Shown here one piece after another: positions 9,130 through 20,814 of a stretch of DNA of 64,000 bases. The stretch's first letter is position 1, and the number at the start of each line of letters is the position of its first letter. This DNA comes from Pyrrhosoma nymphula. Lineage: Eukaryota; Arthropoda; Insecta; Odonata; Coenagrionidae. Under the pieces are notes generated by a model, which was not told where the DNA came from, searched no databases, and saw nothing but the letters and a program-made list of their open reading frames with translations. Position numbers and translations under genes: made by a program. The stretch is from positions 16,531,501 through 16,595,500 of the forward strand of contig OY754335.1 in NCBI GenBank assembly GCA_963573305.1, written 5' to 3'.

Positions 9130-12100
9130 CCTCACAATTCCCGTCGTACTCTTTTCTAATTATCCTCCCGTCTATTTTCGCGCATAGGTTAAAGAAGAGT
9201 GTACATGAGTGAGTGCACGTTTTGTCCAACAAAATATAGGCCTACTTTTATTGCGGAAAATGATCCACCGACCTGGCCCAACGCACGAAGTTTGTCCAGG
9301 AATTTTTCATAATTCTTACATTTTTAACATTATATTTGGCTTGCATGCGTTTTGATTAATCATCACTGTACCACAACGATTCTTTAATGAATACCATCGT
9401 TTCTTTTTGGCGTCTTATCTGTATAATGTCACCATTCACTGCAGCCGACGACGTTAAAGACTGAGCTATTTCCCTGAGCTATCGTTCCGTGTGTCTCCAT
9501 GAATTTTCTTTTCTTCTCTGGCCTATTATACTCCTGTCGTGAAACCTGGTGGTAGGAGAATGGGTAAAACGCCTCGTGATGGAGATTTTAATTCTATTTT
9601 ATTTTAATTCGAGATAAAGGGTTTTGGGAATGGGCGAAGTGTAAGGGGAAGAGCAAAATGGAAGAGGTCTTAACCGTCTAGAGCCTGATTTTGTATGGAG
9701 TAGCCAAAGGAATACGAATTCAAACAACTACAACCACTTCACCTGGAGTAACAGTTTTATATAGGAAATAGATCCCTCATAAGTGTGTATTCCGACGAGG
9801 CTAAAAAATTGCAACGGGCTTTGCAGAGGGTTTTAACTTACAATGCCTTAGAAAAGTTATAAAGATTCAATACTTTTCTATCAATCAACTTTCTTCCCAA
9901 ATATTCCATCGGCAAATATTCGAGATGAGGAAAAAGGAACTAAATAAAAGTATTAATACTCGTTTCATGGAAATCCAGGGCAAAATTCCTTGGATCTGAT
10001 CTACAAAAAGCTCATCTTACCCAAAGGGGACTAAGACAGTGGGTGACCAGTCTTTTGTCACTTTTATCATTTCTGGAGTTATAGCACATATAGTTCGGGG
10101 CTTAAACATGAAAAAATAAACCTTCAACATCAAACGCGTGAATTGTATTTTCCAAATAAGCTTAGCGTCGCGAGTAGCTTCTAAGTCTCTTTTGGTTCCC
10201 AATCTAGTCCTACCATGAGGTATTTCACACAAATTGTTTGCTCTTAGCAGTTTTTAGCAAATCATTAGGCTGTCCTTTTAATTTTGTTTATTTCACGTAT
10301 TAAATATATTTTTTTTGGGTCGCAAATTCTTCCAACACATTCTGGAAGTGCAAGTTATTAAATCAGCCGCTTCAGTTTCAAAATAGCACACAGCACATTT
10401 GCCACAAGCTTTAGTGAGGAACGTGCGTGTGATTAGCTCCCGCGAAAGTTCCTCGTACAATTTAAGCGGCAATGAGGCGTGGTAGAAGAGGAAGGGGATG
10501 AAGGAAAAGGACAGAGGGAACTAGTGGCAACGAGAGAGAGAGACAGCGAGGCAGGGAAACCAAACTAATTTCAATAAAGCACGGGGCACACCCACGCAAG
10601 GCTAATAGGCAAGTGATTAAAATCACTCATCGCCATGACTCACCTTCAGGGACCCTATCTTGAGGTCTCACTGAGAGACTAGTCGAAATGAGACGAGTGT
10701 TTAGTCATCCCACCTCTCAAGGCGCTTATCTTGGTATCAATTGGATCAGTTTTCTGACCTTTCACATTAGACGACCTTCCGCCGGCTTCGCAGCATTTGA
10801 ATGTTCCGTAGCCCATGTCCCAAAATCGTCGCCTGTACAGTGCCAGGAGTTTTTGCAAGGGCTATTCCATATGAGTGTGAACGGGGCACTTTCCCCTAAA
10901 CTGACCCCTCTTCCATTCCCTCTCTGTTCTTGCTGTCCTATTTTCTTAGTTCCCCATCTCCCTCTCTGCCCACTAGTCTTTCACTTCCCTCACACCGTAC
11001 CATCGAAACCTTTTTTCTCAAACGATCTTTTTTATTCCGCCCCAACCGGTGGTTAATGTGGGCACTCGCCGGCTATCACAAAGGCCGTTGGAATCGAAAA
11101 TCCTCGACCGTGGCGGCCACAGGGCTTTCGCGTCCAGGTTCGTGAGATACCTGATAGCCGAAGGGAATTCGCGGCGTTAAAAACGTCTTCCAATTCGGAT
11201 GGCCTATTACAAAATCGCACAACGGTTTGTATTCTTTTTTCATTCGATCCGAGTTTAATGAATCAATTCGTGCCCTTATCGACGATGGTTCTAATCGTTC
11301 GAAATCCACTCACAGCTGACTGGCCGACATTTTGGCAAACGAACGATACACACACATCACCGATTATTGGCTTTGAATCCGGAATAGCAAGTATCATCAT
11401 CCACATCGTAAATTCCGTTGATCGTGAATCACGCAATAGCGAAGCCGACGCCAAACACCTATTCAGGGATCTATTACCCATGAAACTAGCCATAGAAGTC
11501 GGCAAGCGTGGCGAGAGGAACAAGAAAAGAGGTCAAGGAATAAAAATTCAGAGTAAACGCGGAAAATCCGCATTTGTTAGAAATGATGAAAGGGTATTAC
11601 ACCAGACAGCAGGGAGTTATGAAAAATCGATGATAAAATCCTGCTCCTGACGATTTATGTGATCGTGAAAAAAGAGGATTACGAGGCCTAACCGAATTCG
11701 TTCAAGAGGTTTTTTTTTTAAAGTTTCCAAAGATTTTTTTATATTAGAAAAAGGAAAATATCACGAGGTCATAACCTTTGCAAGTACCTCTAGTTTTTAG
11801 GAGCGCGTATGAAATGCTATTCTGAAACTCGTTCCTTTCCTTCCTACCCTCATCTTTTTCTCTGCTCATTCTTTTCCACCCTTGCTTTCATCCACCGTTC
11901 CGCTATCTCTTCTTTAATCCTCTTTTTTCCTCCCCGTCATCAAATCCCTTTAACTGTCCTTCACTCCCGTCTCATCCTCCTCTCCCATTCCCTCCGGATT
12001 CATTCGCTCTCTCGTCATACCATCAGGTTTCGGATTTGCTCAGCCATTTTTTTGAGCATGCGGGTCGCATTTGTACGTGCGAAAAGATCAGTGGACCATG

Positions 12101-12265
12101 AGTACAAAGCAGCGGGTAAAACTTCAAGGGACCCATTTCATGCTTGGAAAATCAGATACTGAAAATTCAAATCCAATTTAAATACGAGTACACGTTAAAC
12201 GTTTTGATTATCCAAAGAAGCATTTGAAATATCTGTTAGGAATATAGCGGGGGATAATTTTTCAC
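9130..12265. other. Non-coding DNA, no recognisable gene
   Basis: Most of this is AT-rich. From about 11060 to 11660 the sequence is richer in GC and CpG and is open for 130 codons on plus (11258-11650) and 86 on minus (11263-11523). Neither translation resembles a family I know, and the overlap of two opposed frames points to composition. A pyrimidine-rich tract at about 11825-12010 yields another low-complexity frame. Confidence 0.45.
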
Positions 12266-12273
12266 ACAGCGTG

Positions 12274-12481
12274 ATTTTTTTATTTTTTTATTTTTTTAAT
12301 ATTTAATTCTTTATCCCCGAAAACAGCACGAACGGCCATTTACATCGGGTATATTAACATGTAACAATGGACGAGCACAAACACCCACGTCCTGAGTGGT
12401 GAAAAATCCACTTACGCGGGACTCGAACCCGCAACCCTCAGTTTTGCAGGTAAGGACTTTACCCCGTCGCCATCGGGGCCG
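12274..12481 (-). mobile_element. tRNA-derived SINE, minus strand
   Basis: Read on minus, it starts with a tRNA-like head of about 70 bp. The A-box-like tggcgacggggta is at 12460-12472 and the B-box GGTTCGAGTCC at 12419-12429. A body of about 110 bp follows, ending in an A-rich tail (complement of the T-runs at 12274-12298). This is the standard SINE layout: an internal RNA polymerase III promoter, an unrelated body and a tail for LINE-driven copying. A clear target-site duplication was not found. Confidence 0.7.
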
Positions 12482-12489
12482 AAAAAGTT

Positions 12490-13560
12490 CACATGAAAAG
12501 CTGTCGCTGAATTGTGAAGTTTAGAACAAACTTATTATTCAAATGAAGGTATACTCTACGTTTTTTTATTATATTTCTCGCGTTGATAAGCCTTTCGCTG
12601 GAAATATCTCCAAAAAAACCTACTCTACCCTGATCCTGGTCCCGCACCGCTGTTGGTCTTTCCTAATAGATGGCCAAGCACTTTAGTCATGTATATCGCG
12701 ATGACGTACTCTACGTTGCATTTACTGTGTATTTTCGGCGAGTGTGGGAATAATTCGCCATGAATCTTCTCTGTGCTTGCTCGTGCTATTAAATCCCATG
12801 CATCCAGCTTTCCCATCCAACTACGCCTAATTTCATTAGTACATTACCAACGCTTATTCGACCAGATAGAGGCGCCATAGTTTGAATCCAGCGGTACGGA
12901 GGTCCGGCCGACGAGCTAGTTTTGCTGGTACTTTGGCTAAATACCAGATAAATTAGCCTAAGGACTAGCATCACCCATTCACATATGGGTCTAGTTGGAT
13001 AAACTTGATAGTTTTCAGCAAAAACGTCCTAATCATATTAAAGTTCATGCTAGTTTTAGGTAAAGTGCATGGACGCATAGTAGCTTGTGTCCATAGTAGG
13101 TACCGATTAATGACAAAATATGATATTGAAAGTATCTTTAAAGATGATGGTGAAATATTGTTTTTCGTCACGCTTTAATGATGAATAAATTCTAAAAATA
13201 TGCATGGATATAAAATGCAATCTAAATCTTGAAAAGATAGTATGAAATCCGTCACATCAATCTACCCCTCAGTTACAACCTCTCTGGTATGCAAACGGAT
13301 AAAGTAAATGCAACAAAGAAGTATAAGGTGAACCAAATTCTTTACGTGGGGAGAAGAGCGAAGTTATCAATTAAAATTATGAAATGAGTCTTCTGGACCA
13401 ATCATTTCACTCTCACGCCTCTAAGCCTCTTGAACGAGAACGCGGCCCTAAATGAATTCATGAGGTCCCTAAAAATATCGAGTTGATTCAGATGGATTGT
13501 GATTGTGAACAAGATAATTAGTGAGTAATTATACAACTTTTTCTCATATCTGTTTATTTT
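12490..13560. other. AT-rich non-coding DNA
   Basis: No supportable gene. A B-box-like word (tttgaatcc) occurs near 12880 without a convincing A-box partner, so I do not call a SINE there. Confidence 0.45.
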
Positions 13561-13563
13561 CAG

Positions 13564-13680
13564 CCTTCAGATAATCATTTCACCATTGTAAAGACGGAGT
13601 TATCAGTACCACCATGTCAAACATCTCTGAATATGCATTCTCAAATGTTATCTGATATTGCATTTCTGTATATTTTATAA
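13564..13680 (+). CDS. Candidate terminal exon (unknown gene)
   Basis: An excellent acceptor (tcatatctgtttattttcag, ending 13563) is followed at once by a frame of 38 codons and a TAA at 13678-13680. The translation begins PSDNHFTIVKTELSVPP and contains VKTE, which fits the short sumoylation consensus (hydrophobic-K-x-E); such motifs are common by chance. It is not low-complexity. A second acceptor-like tract ends at 13740. No family is recognised, no partner exon was found, and a run of this length has an appreciable chance of being random. Confidence 0.25.
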   Translation, partial: PSDNHFTIVKTELSVPPCQTSLNMHSQMLSDIAFLYIL

Positions 13681-13689
13681 CAAACCCCA

Positions 13690-14950
13690 CTTATAGCTAT
13701 GGAAGCGTTTATGATGATTACTTGTTTTCATTTATTACAGTTGATTTCTTGAGGTAAAACAGCGGAGTGGTAGTTGAATTCCACAGATTCTCAAAATTTC
13801 TTGGTTAGCTAAAGAAGAAAAGTGTATGGTGTAAAAGAAGCGATAATTTATTACGCATTTTTAAAAAATCACCATACCTTATTCGTCCGTCACCGTCTTC
13901 CTGTTATCCTAGTCTTCTGTGCTCATCTAATATCAGATTTTAATGTGGTAACTTCACCCGTAACAGGACCTTCCGCGAATCGGAATCAGCTGGCATAAGT
14001 AGATGCGCTGATATTTGCTTGATATTTATTTCACTTGATTCACAAAAATAAATTAGCTTATTTTTTACTACCTTAAATTTACCTTTACATTCACGATACT
14101 TTTCCACGCGCAGCAGAAAATTACCTTTGCCCTAGAAAGGGGCAAATATTCTGTTCCTCCGTGAGGAGTTTTACAGCGTTCTGCATGGCCATGACCTCAT
14201 CCACTTCGAATCACTGGATTGAGGGGACATAAAGGAGGTGGCAAGACGAGGTAATTTAATGAAAAACCGCAGGTCTAGTCCTAATATCCATCCCCAATAG
14301 CGTTAACGTCAAACGAAGGGCTGATGGAAGGAACTGTATAAACTCGGATCTTGTCTCCTCCGGTAAGAACTCTTCGAGTGTGGCCCCAATATATCCCCAG
14401 TAGAGTCGGGTCTCTCCTACCACTCACTACCTTTGACTCGACGCTCGGAAAATCACTTGGGTGCTTTTGGGAACACGAAAGGGATCTTCCGCAGTGTATC
14501 CTCCCCGCGAGGAGCGAGAAAGATCCACCTACGAAGAGCGTGCATCTCATTCGCTCTCGGAGACGGCAGGGAGAAAGGAAATCAAACATAACCTCATCTC
14601 AAGAGTTGATTTGCATTTCCCAATGTGACTCCCTTAACGACGCCAAACCCCTTCCAAACTGCTGCATCGCTACCGACCCCGGTTTCTTACACATACACCA
14701 CCCTCAAGTCTCATCATCCAGTAATTCAAGTCTGACTATCAAGAACCAGCGGCATCACAATTCGGGAGGAAAGGTATTATGATTGCAGCAAGGCCATGGA
14801 TTGTATTGACAATCGACGACCTTGAATATGAGTAGATGGGAGGCCGCCGTTGGCTTAACTCTGATCTTAACGAGAGACGAAAAGAGGACAACTGTTTTAA
14901 GGCTAACCCTAATTGAATTCTCAAGAAGCCCACAAATACAGACGTAAAAT
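13690..14950. other. Non-coding DNA, no recognisable gene
   Basis: The 143-codon plus frame (14351-14782) and the 102-codon minus frame (14281-14589) overlap each other in a moderately GC-rich stretch and show no domain or motif. Nothing else is evident. Confidence 0.45.
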
Positions 14951-14954
14951 TTCC

Positions 14955-15032
14955 CGTCACCACAGGGAATTGAATCCAGGACCTCTACGTCAAAAGACAG
15001 CGGTCATGATACCGTGTTAATGCAGTCCCTCC
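14955..15032 (-). mobile_element. Degenerate tRNA-like SINE head, minus strand
   Basis: On the minus strand a weak A-box-like segment (gcattaacacggtatc) is followed about 35 bp later by a B-box variant (GGATTCAATTCC). Such pairs are the remnant of the internal polymerase III promoter of a tRNA-derived SINE. The tail is not clear, so the 3' boundary is unknown. Confidence 0.4.
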
Positions 15033-15418
15033 AAAGTAATACCCATTTGATACCATCAACATAGTTCAAGTCTGTCCCACAATAATCGGCATCTCGGGTC
15101 AGCATGGAAAATGTACGAATAGGTGCAAGAGAAAGCCGCCATAGGCGATGACAATTTTACCGGGAGTGACTATGTATTGCTAGAAAACTGAAGAAGTAAC
15201 ATGAGAACAAACGTGGAAATTATTCTGCAACAGCTTCTGATTCAACATTAGGGAAGAACAACAAATGAGAAGAATAAACAAGGAGGATAAGTTAGGTACA
15301 TTAAGCAAATCATGAGGGATTTAACTGCATGGAGTCATGAAGGATTGAAGAAGGTGGCTGATAGGAGACTGTAGTAGAGTGCTGCAGCGAACCAATCTTC
15401 GAATTGATGACTGCTCAC

Positions 15419-15438
15419 GATGATGATGATGATGATGA
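15419..15438. repeat. (GAT)n microsatellite
   Basis: About six uninterrupted GAT units. Confidence 0.9.
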
Positions 15439-15519
15439 AGAATATTGTCTCGTTCAGTATACCGCTCGTAACACACCACTCGTAGGGTACACATACACCC
15501 CACGCCAAAGCTTGCACGT

Positions 15520-15860
15520 TACACCTCACATCCCCCACCCACCCTCCTACTTCCCCGATCAATATTCCCCTCACACGAGCTCACAAAACACCTCCTCCTC
15601 CCTTAGAAGTCCAGAAAAAGTTTCCGTACGCCGACAGCCGCCGAAAACCAAAACCCCTTTCGTCCTTCTTCCCCTTCCCTCTTTCCTGCATCCACTCCTC
15701 CCCGCACGCCCCGGATGGAGAAAAGAAAGAACTACCCCGCTCTTGCACCACCAAGCCACCATCACCCTTCTCCGTGCCGCCAGACATGCCTCACTCCCCT
15801 ATCAGTCTGCCTTCACTCGCCCCATACATACTCCGTTCGCCATCCCCTCCTCCTTCCAAT
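15520..15860 (+). repeat. C/T-rich strand-asymmetric block
   Basis: The plus strand is dominated by C and T with frequent CCTCC, CCACC and CCCC words. This composition removes stop codons, giving the 210-codon plus frame (15404-16036) and short shadow frames on minus. Their Pro/Ser/His-rich translations have no recognisable domain, so I treat this as compositional DNA rather than a gene. Confidence 0.6.
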
Positions 15861-16085
15861 CTACGCCGACTGCCGTATGCTTCGTAGGGGTTGCATCAGG
15901 TTTATATTATAGGGTGCGCCGATGGCTAGTGGTCACGTCGCATTATGTGCATCGTAATAATTACAACTTTAATTCCAGCGCAAAAACGCAGTATAGAAGA
16001 CCATTAGTGTATCTCATATATCACTTGGTGGGATGAATTTGAGAAATAAAAAGACAGTTATTTCAATCATTTTTAATTTTATAAT

Positions 16086-16158
16086 CGACCAATGGTTTCG
16101 GTACTAAGTATGTGTATGTATGTACCTTGATAATGGTACATGCATATTACCAAACCAT
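16086..16158. repeat. Degenerate hairpin related to the 16317-16522 palindrome
   Basis: It contains accaatggtttcggtac, then accttgataatgg, then the inverted remnant ending ttaccaaacca. The same words in the same order (ccaaggtttcggcac ... attatcaagg / ccttgataatgg) make up the core of the near-perfect palindrome 160 bp downstream. It is an older, diverged copy of the same fold-back unit. Confidence 0.65.
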
Positions 16159-16269
16159 AAGTCTTTTCATTACTCGAATTTTTTAACAGTATAGATGATC
16201 CTCCTGAATTATACTACTAAAACCAACCAAAGATACAATAAAATATATCGAAATTGGGCTATATACTTG

Positions 16270-16522
16270 CATATAAAAGCGTATCAGGCTTTAATTTGTG
16301 GAAATACTTTATGTCCATTTTAAATAAAACAAAGTTGGTAAATTTCCACACAGTATATTATCAACCACAAAATACAACACCGACCAAGGTTTCGGCACGT
16401 AATGCCATTATCAAGGTCTTTGCCTTGATAATGGCATTACGTGCCGAAACCTTGGTCGGTGTTGTATTTTGTGGTTGATAATATACTGTGTGGAAATTTA
16501 CCAACTTTGTTTAATTTAAAAT
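16270..16522. mobile_element. Fold-back element with 100-bp inverted arms, flanked by 13-bp direct repeats
   Basis: The arms 16317-16416 and 16423-16522 are reverse complements with a single mismatch over 100 bp, separated by six bases (tctttg). The segment 16270-16522 is bounded by exact direct repeats ggctatatacttg (16257-16269 and 16523-16535). The right arm abuts the right repeat exactly, while 47 bp lie between the left repeat and the left arm. Transcribed, it would fold into one long hairpin. The direct repeats look like a target-site duplication. No protein is encoded. It could instead be an inverted duplication formed during repair. Confidence 0.8.
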
Positions 16523-16539
16523 GGCTATATACTTGGACA

Positions 16540-17260
16540 CTTTCATTATTACAGATAAAACCATAGTGGCAAACAAACGTTACCTGACAAAAGTTGTTCA
16601 TTTATATACTTCATAGACGTTCCAATTCACAGCGACATAAGTTTCCAGAAGAAATATACTGAATAAAACAGAGAAATACCAATCTCTAGCCACGAAAATA
16701 TGACGTTCATGAAAATAAAGATTAGTTGTTTTAATACCTCTACTAATCTCAACCACTGGGATTATTCCAAAAGCCTTATAAAAATACACTGGATCTCGGA
16801 ATACCACAATACTTAATTTATAAACTACAAAAAGCTACTATTTCAAAAAAGCGCAGCATTTTAAGAATATTCTTTTAATTTTCACCTATAGCTTGGCCAA
16901 GCACGTTGTAGGTAAAAACACACATCAATAGGGTGAAAAATTAAAAAATCCATGATAATTTATACTCTATAAAGATTTTTTTTAGATGCGAACGTGAGGA
17001 TGGATTGAGAGAGTAACCTGAATGTAGAGGACGAAAAATAATATAAAGTCAATGAATAAACACTATTCCTCTTTGCAAATAAAACCTTATCACACGACAC
17101 GTGTCTCAGCATAAAAGTCCATTATCAGGTGATCACCTCCGGATAACCAATAAGTTCATCGTCACACCTAAGTATAGCATTTCAAGCTGAAAAACGTGTC
17201 TTGGTAAGTATTAAATTTTTAATTTTTCAAAGGAATCGTGCTATTTTATTCACTTTTTAT
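16540..17260. other. AT-rich non-coding DNA with two short perfect palindromes
   Basis: Perfect palindromes gacacgtgtc (17096-17105, containing the E-box core CACGTG) and aggtgatcacct (17127-17138) lie 21 bp apart. Nothing else is recognisable. The minus frame at 16598-16807 matches nothing I know. Confidence 0.45.
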
Positions 17261-17269
17261 CTTGAGTAG

Positions 17270-18090
17270 CTTGCAAAAGGTGACCCATGTGGCTGTGAAA
17301 GTGAAGAAAAATGAGGAAGCGTTGGATATGGAATGGAAAAAAAGTGACAGGGGGCATTTTAAGGAGGCACCAAAAGGGGTTGAAGGACATTTTAAGAAGT
17401 ACGATATTTCGAAAGAGGGGTAAAGGTTACGAAATTTTCTAGAACGCGAAAAGCAGGATTAGGTATAACATTCAAAGGGCATAAACTGGAGAAGGTTGAG
17501 CAGTTCACGTACAACACAGAGAGTAATCTGAATGAGAATGAGTTTAGTGGTGAAGACATATGGCATTATTGAGTTAGCCACGGGAGCATTTACGAAAAGT
17601 CGGGAGTTAATTGAGAAAAACTTGCGTAATGACAACGAGAAAAAGATTAGTTAAAACTGTATTAAGGAGCGTAGCTTTGAGTGATACAGAAACTTGGGTC
17701 TTGCGGAAGAATGATATGGGTTGCCTTGACGCATTTGAGACACGTGCGAGGAGAAGATAGCCTGAATGTAGAGAAAAGGAGATGAGGAAAGGAGGCCGAT
17801 AGGAGCAAATGCGACTGGATGGTTTGTAGGAATGAAGTGATAATATGAAGAATAGTATAGAGGGAATATTTTGGCTAGGTTTGATAGAGGGAGGGAGAAA
17901 ATTTACGAGTGGACACCAGATAGAAATAGGCGCAGAGGGGGACCAAAGAAAAGATGGAGAGGCGAGATGTCGCAGGGGATATACAAAGAATTAATATCCA
18001 TCTGGAATGAGCAAACAAAAGATATAAGGAGACGGGCGTTAACTGATGAGAAGGCCAAAACCCATGGAGGGTTCTAGCGCCCAAGGAAGG
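17270..18090 (+). pseudogene. Decayed RTE-type LINE C-terminal region
   Basis: Scattered plus-strand frames reproduce the RTE C-terminal order. HKLEKVEQFTY is near 17480. KTVLRSVALSDTETWVLRK with DAFETRARRR covers about 17650-17760, equivalent to the WSVALYGAETWTLRK / AFEMWVWRRM blocks. RRRGGPKKRWR is near 17930. The order and spacing are right but frameshifts and stops are many, so this is an old copy, more diverged than the 5-7 kb copies. No tail or duplication could be placed. Confidence 0.65.
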
Positions 18091-18237
18091 AGAAGTACCG
18101 TTTGCTCGGCTCAGTCCCACCAGATCCCCATTTCCCGCACCATGTCAGTCTCTTCCCTTGCACGATGGCTACATTTCGTTGTCCTCCGCACCGAGCAAGG
18201 GCAACAGCGGTCCCCAATCGTCGTTACGCTTCGATGT

Positions 18238-18540
18238 CTACTTTTCATCACGGAGTTGATTGAGGATCGCCGGGGAGGGCTCATGATGCCGCTCGGGCCC
18301 AAGGTCGTAGGCAGCCGGCTCCCCTTCGTCGGAAGTCTTTTCCTCCAGGCCTCCTCTCCCCATAAGCGGCGCTACTCGGGAATCATCGCAACATTCTCTT
18401 AATGAAGGATTGCCACGTGGGAACAGAGCGGTCTCGGTATAAGCTCCGACGATTTCTGACGCGTCTGTCGACCTAACCTTGCTCAGGATTATTAGGGGCC
18501 CCCATGCTGTATCGCTTTTTCCACACACTGGCTGCTCCAT
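18238..18540 (-). CDS. Candidate ATG-started exon, unknown product
   Basis: On the minus strand an ATG (18538-18540) directly follows an acceptor-like tract with a branch-point-like word (ttgtttactaacag). The frame stays open for 100 codons in GC-rich DNA. The translation is not simple: it starts MEQPVCGKSDTAWGPL, has an acidic middle, and shows no domain or membrane segment I recognise. A possible donor (AGCAAG then gttagg) occurs about 60 bp in. The opposite strand is also open (18046-18402, 118 codons), which argues for composition. It abuts the decayed LINE at 17270-18090, so it could be part of a transposon. Confidence 0.2.
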   Translation of the reverse strand: MEQPVCGKSDTAWGPLIILSKVRSTDASEIVGAYTETALFPRGNPSLRECCDDSRVAPLMGRGGLEEKTSDEGEPAAYDLGPERHHEPSPAILNQLRDEK

Positions 18541-18559
18541 CTGTTAGTAAACAATAAGA

Positions 18560-19840
18560 GTTTAATCAAACTTTTACGATCCCCCACGCTGGAATTGCTT
18601 CAGTGCTTGATTTGGTACAGGGCAAAATTATTATATTCGTAAGAACCATAAACATCTTCATAGCCCATGCAAGGGCTGTTCTTATTTTTTATATATACTT
18701 CGATCGGCTTCATCTTGCCGTGAATAAAAGTAGTTGGGGACTATATGCTTGCTACAACAATTTCATGAGGCATCTAGGCAATAAAATTATGATATTACTA
18801 ACCTCAACGGTATTGCTTACTCCCGATTCACGCTTGATGGCTTTATTACCTTGAAATTATTGTCCATAGCAGCCGACTCCGTGCAATTCCACAGCATAGC
18901 TAAATAGGCATAAAATAATTTATTTGGTTCCGACAATAAATGGTATTTGGCACCACTATATACCTCGACAATAAAATGGAAATGAAAAAATATGTAAACT
19001 GTGAATAGAATAACGAATACAAGCATTGAATTGGATTATTCTATTCACTGCATTTTTTCAAGAAGAGACCCATGTAAAGAACTCGCTTGAAAAACAATTG
19101 GAATCAAAGGCGTCTTGGAAAATTTAGCAACCAATGTTTAAGCTAGCGACCATATGTTGTATCCAGGCATGCATTCTCACTGCAATCCGATGAAAAGAGC
19201 AGACTACACACGTGAAATTTTATTAGTTTAATACATCAGCAAATCTATTTCCTCGAAGAGGCCATCATTATAAATCTCCCTTTTTTTTTTAAATATATAA
19301 ATAACGCTTGTAATCCTAGACCTTCCCGATTATTGACATAATCATTGCATTCCATTAATAAAGACATTAAGATGGAAAAGTAAAATCGTGACAAAACTCC
19401 GGGGGAACATTTTTAATATATTTAGGTAATAGTGTGTTGACGTGCTCCAGTATCAAATCAAACCAGCATATATGAATAAAATAATCACTATCAGATTTCC
19501 ATTAGACATTATTGATTAATAATTGGTTAATGGGAATGGACATTTCCAAACATTACTAGCATACAGAATAACCGTGCGGAGTATTCTATAGTATGTACCA
19601 ATGCTTCTCTTTACGTAAAGCCTAATGGACCTGTAAGAAGTCATTATACCGTTATAAAAAGTAATTTAATCGGATTTCGTTACTGAAAAGTTCAAGACAC
19701 AAACTATCAAAGACCGTAACTCGCTAATATTCTCCAAAGAGCTCCCTATCCGTGAGCAAACATTTCTTCAAATGATGCCTTTTCTTTCGCCAACTCTATA
19801 CATCCAGCGCAAGAGATAACCTTGGGCACAATGGCGCCTC
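18560..19840. other. AT-rich non-coding DNA
   Basis: No gene or element recognised; only short uninformative frames. Confidence 0.5.
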
Positions 19841-19879
19841 CTCGTGCGCTCCCCAGTAATACGTTCCGGGATCTCCAAA

Positions 19880-20290
19880 ACGTTGATGTTTATCACGCCT
19901 TCTGCATCCCTTCTCACCCACGCAGCCTATGACCTGCGAAATACATCTTCCCCACCCCTTTCTCTCTTCTCCGCCATATGTCCAACCCTCAAGGACCACC
20001 ACACCACGTACTTTTCGCGACACTCAATCCATAGGTCTTCTTCCCCGTCTGTTCTCCTTCGGCTACCCTCCTCCTGCAGCCCCTCCCCCTGCGCCCTACC
20101 CGGCCTCCATTACACCCATCCCCATCCACTCTCTAGCCCCATAAAAATCATCTCCTACCCCCATCCTAAAGGATCCTCCACCCTTTTCTCCCCATCCCTC
20201 AACCCCATGGCGATATCAACCCCTTTTGACCCCATATATCCAGCCTCCCCCCCTATCCGCCTCACCCCCTGCAGTGCCCGTGGGAGTATT
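19880..20290 (+). repeat. C/T-rich strand-asymmetric block
   Basis: Plus-strand C/T enrichment with many CCC and TCC words. It explains most of the 272-codon frame 19844-20662, the longest in the window. That translation is Pro/Ser/His-rich in its first two thirds and has no domain. I do not regard it as a gene. Confidence 0.6.
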
Positions 20291-20814
20291 AATATTTTAG
20301 CGACCGGGACTTTTCACAGTCGCATTCACGAGGCTGTACGGGAAGTCAAGGGGATATATATCTCTCCCTCCGACCTCCCCCTCTTCCCATGTTGCCTTTA
20401 TTCATCCTTCTCATCGGACCCCCACGCCAGTGCTTCGTACTCCAGCTCTCCCAGTGGCACATGGTGTTCTGCTTTTCCTCTTTGGAGCTCTGAAGGGGGT
20501 TTTAAAGATGTCACCGCGATAGGAATTAAAGCGGCGGCGACGGGAATAATGAGCCGTTTTTACACGAGAGCCGTCCCTTGCAAAAAAATAAGGAATAAAT
20601 ATAAAGAAGAACAGAAAGGGGTTGAAGGATTAATACGATCCACTTCTCCCATCCGGGATTAGAAGTATTTACCACCTCCCCCCATTATCCAGATAGATCG
20701 AGATGGGGAAGTGCGTGTTTGCACGTGACAGGAGGACCTGCATGAGGTTTGACATGGGCCACGTTTCGATCCCGAAGTGATGAGTCCGTTTGATTGCCTG
20801 GGTGTAGTGTACCT

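Noticed and set aside
11258..11650. 130-codon plus frame with 86-codon minus shadow
   Set aside because: No motif; opposed open frames in a GC-richer patch are expected by chance.
12860..12930. B-box-like tttgaatcc near a GC-rich stretch
   Set aside because: No A-box at the right spacing and no tail.
15404..16036. 210-codon plus frame
   Set aside because: It begins in a GAT microsatellite and runs through a C-rich block, with opposed frames on minus; compositional.
19844..20662. Longest open frame in the window (272 codons, plus)
   Set aside because: It lies mostly in a C/T-rich block that suppresses stop codons; the translation is Pro/Ser/His-rich, with no domain and no supporting splice or promoter signals.
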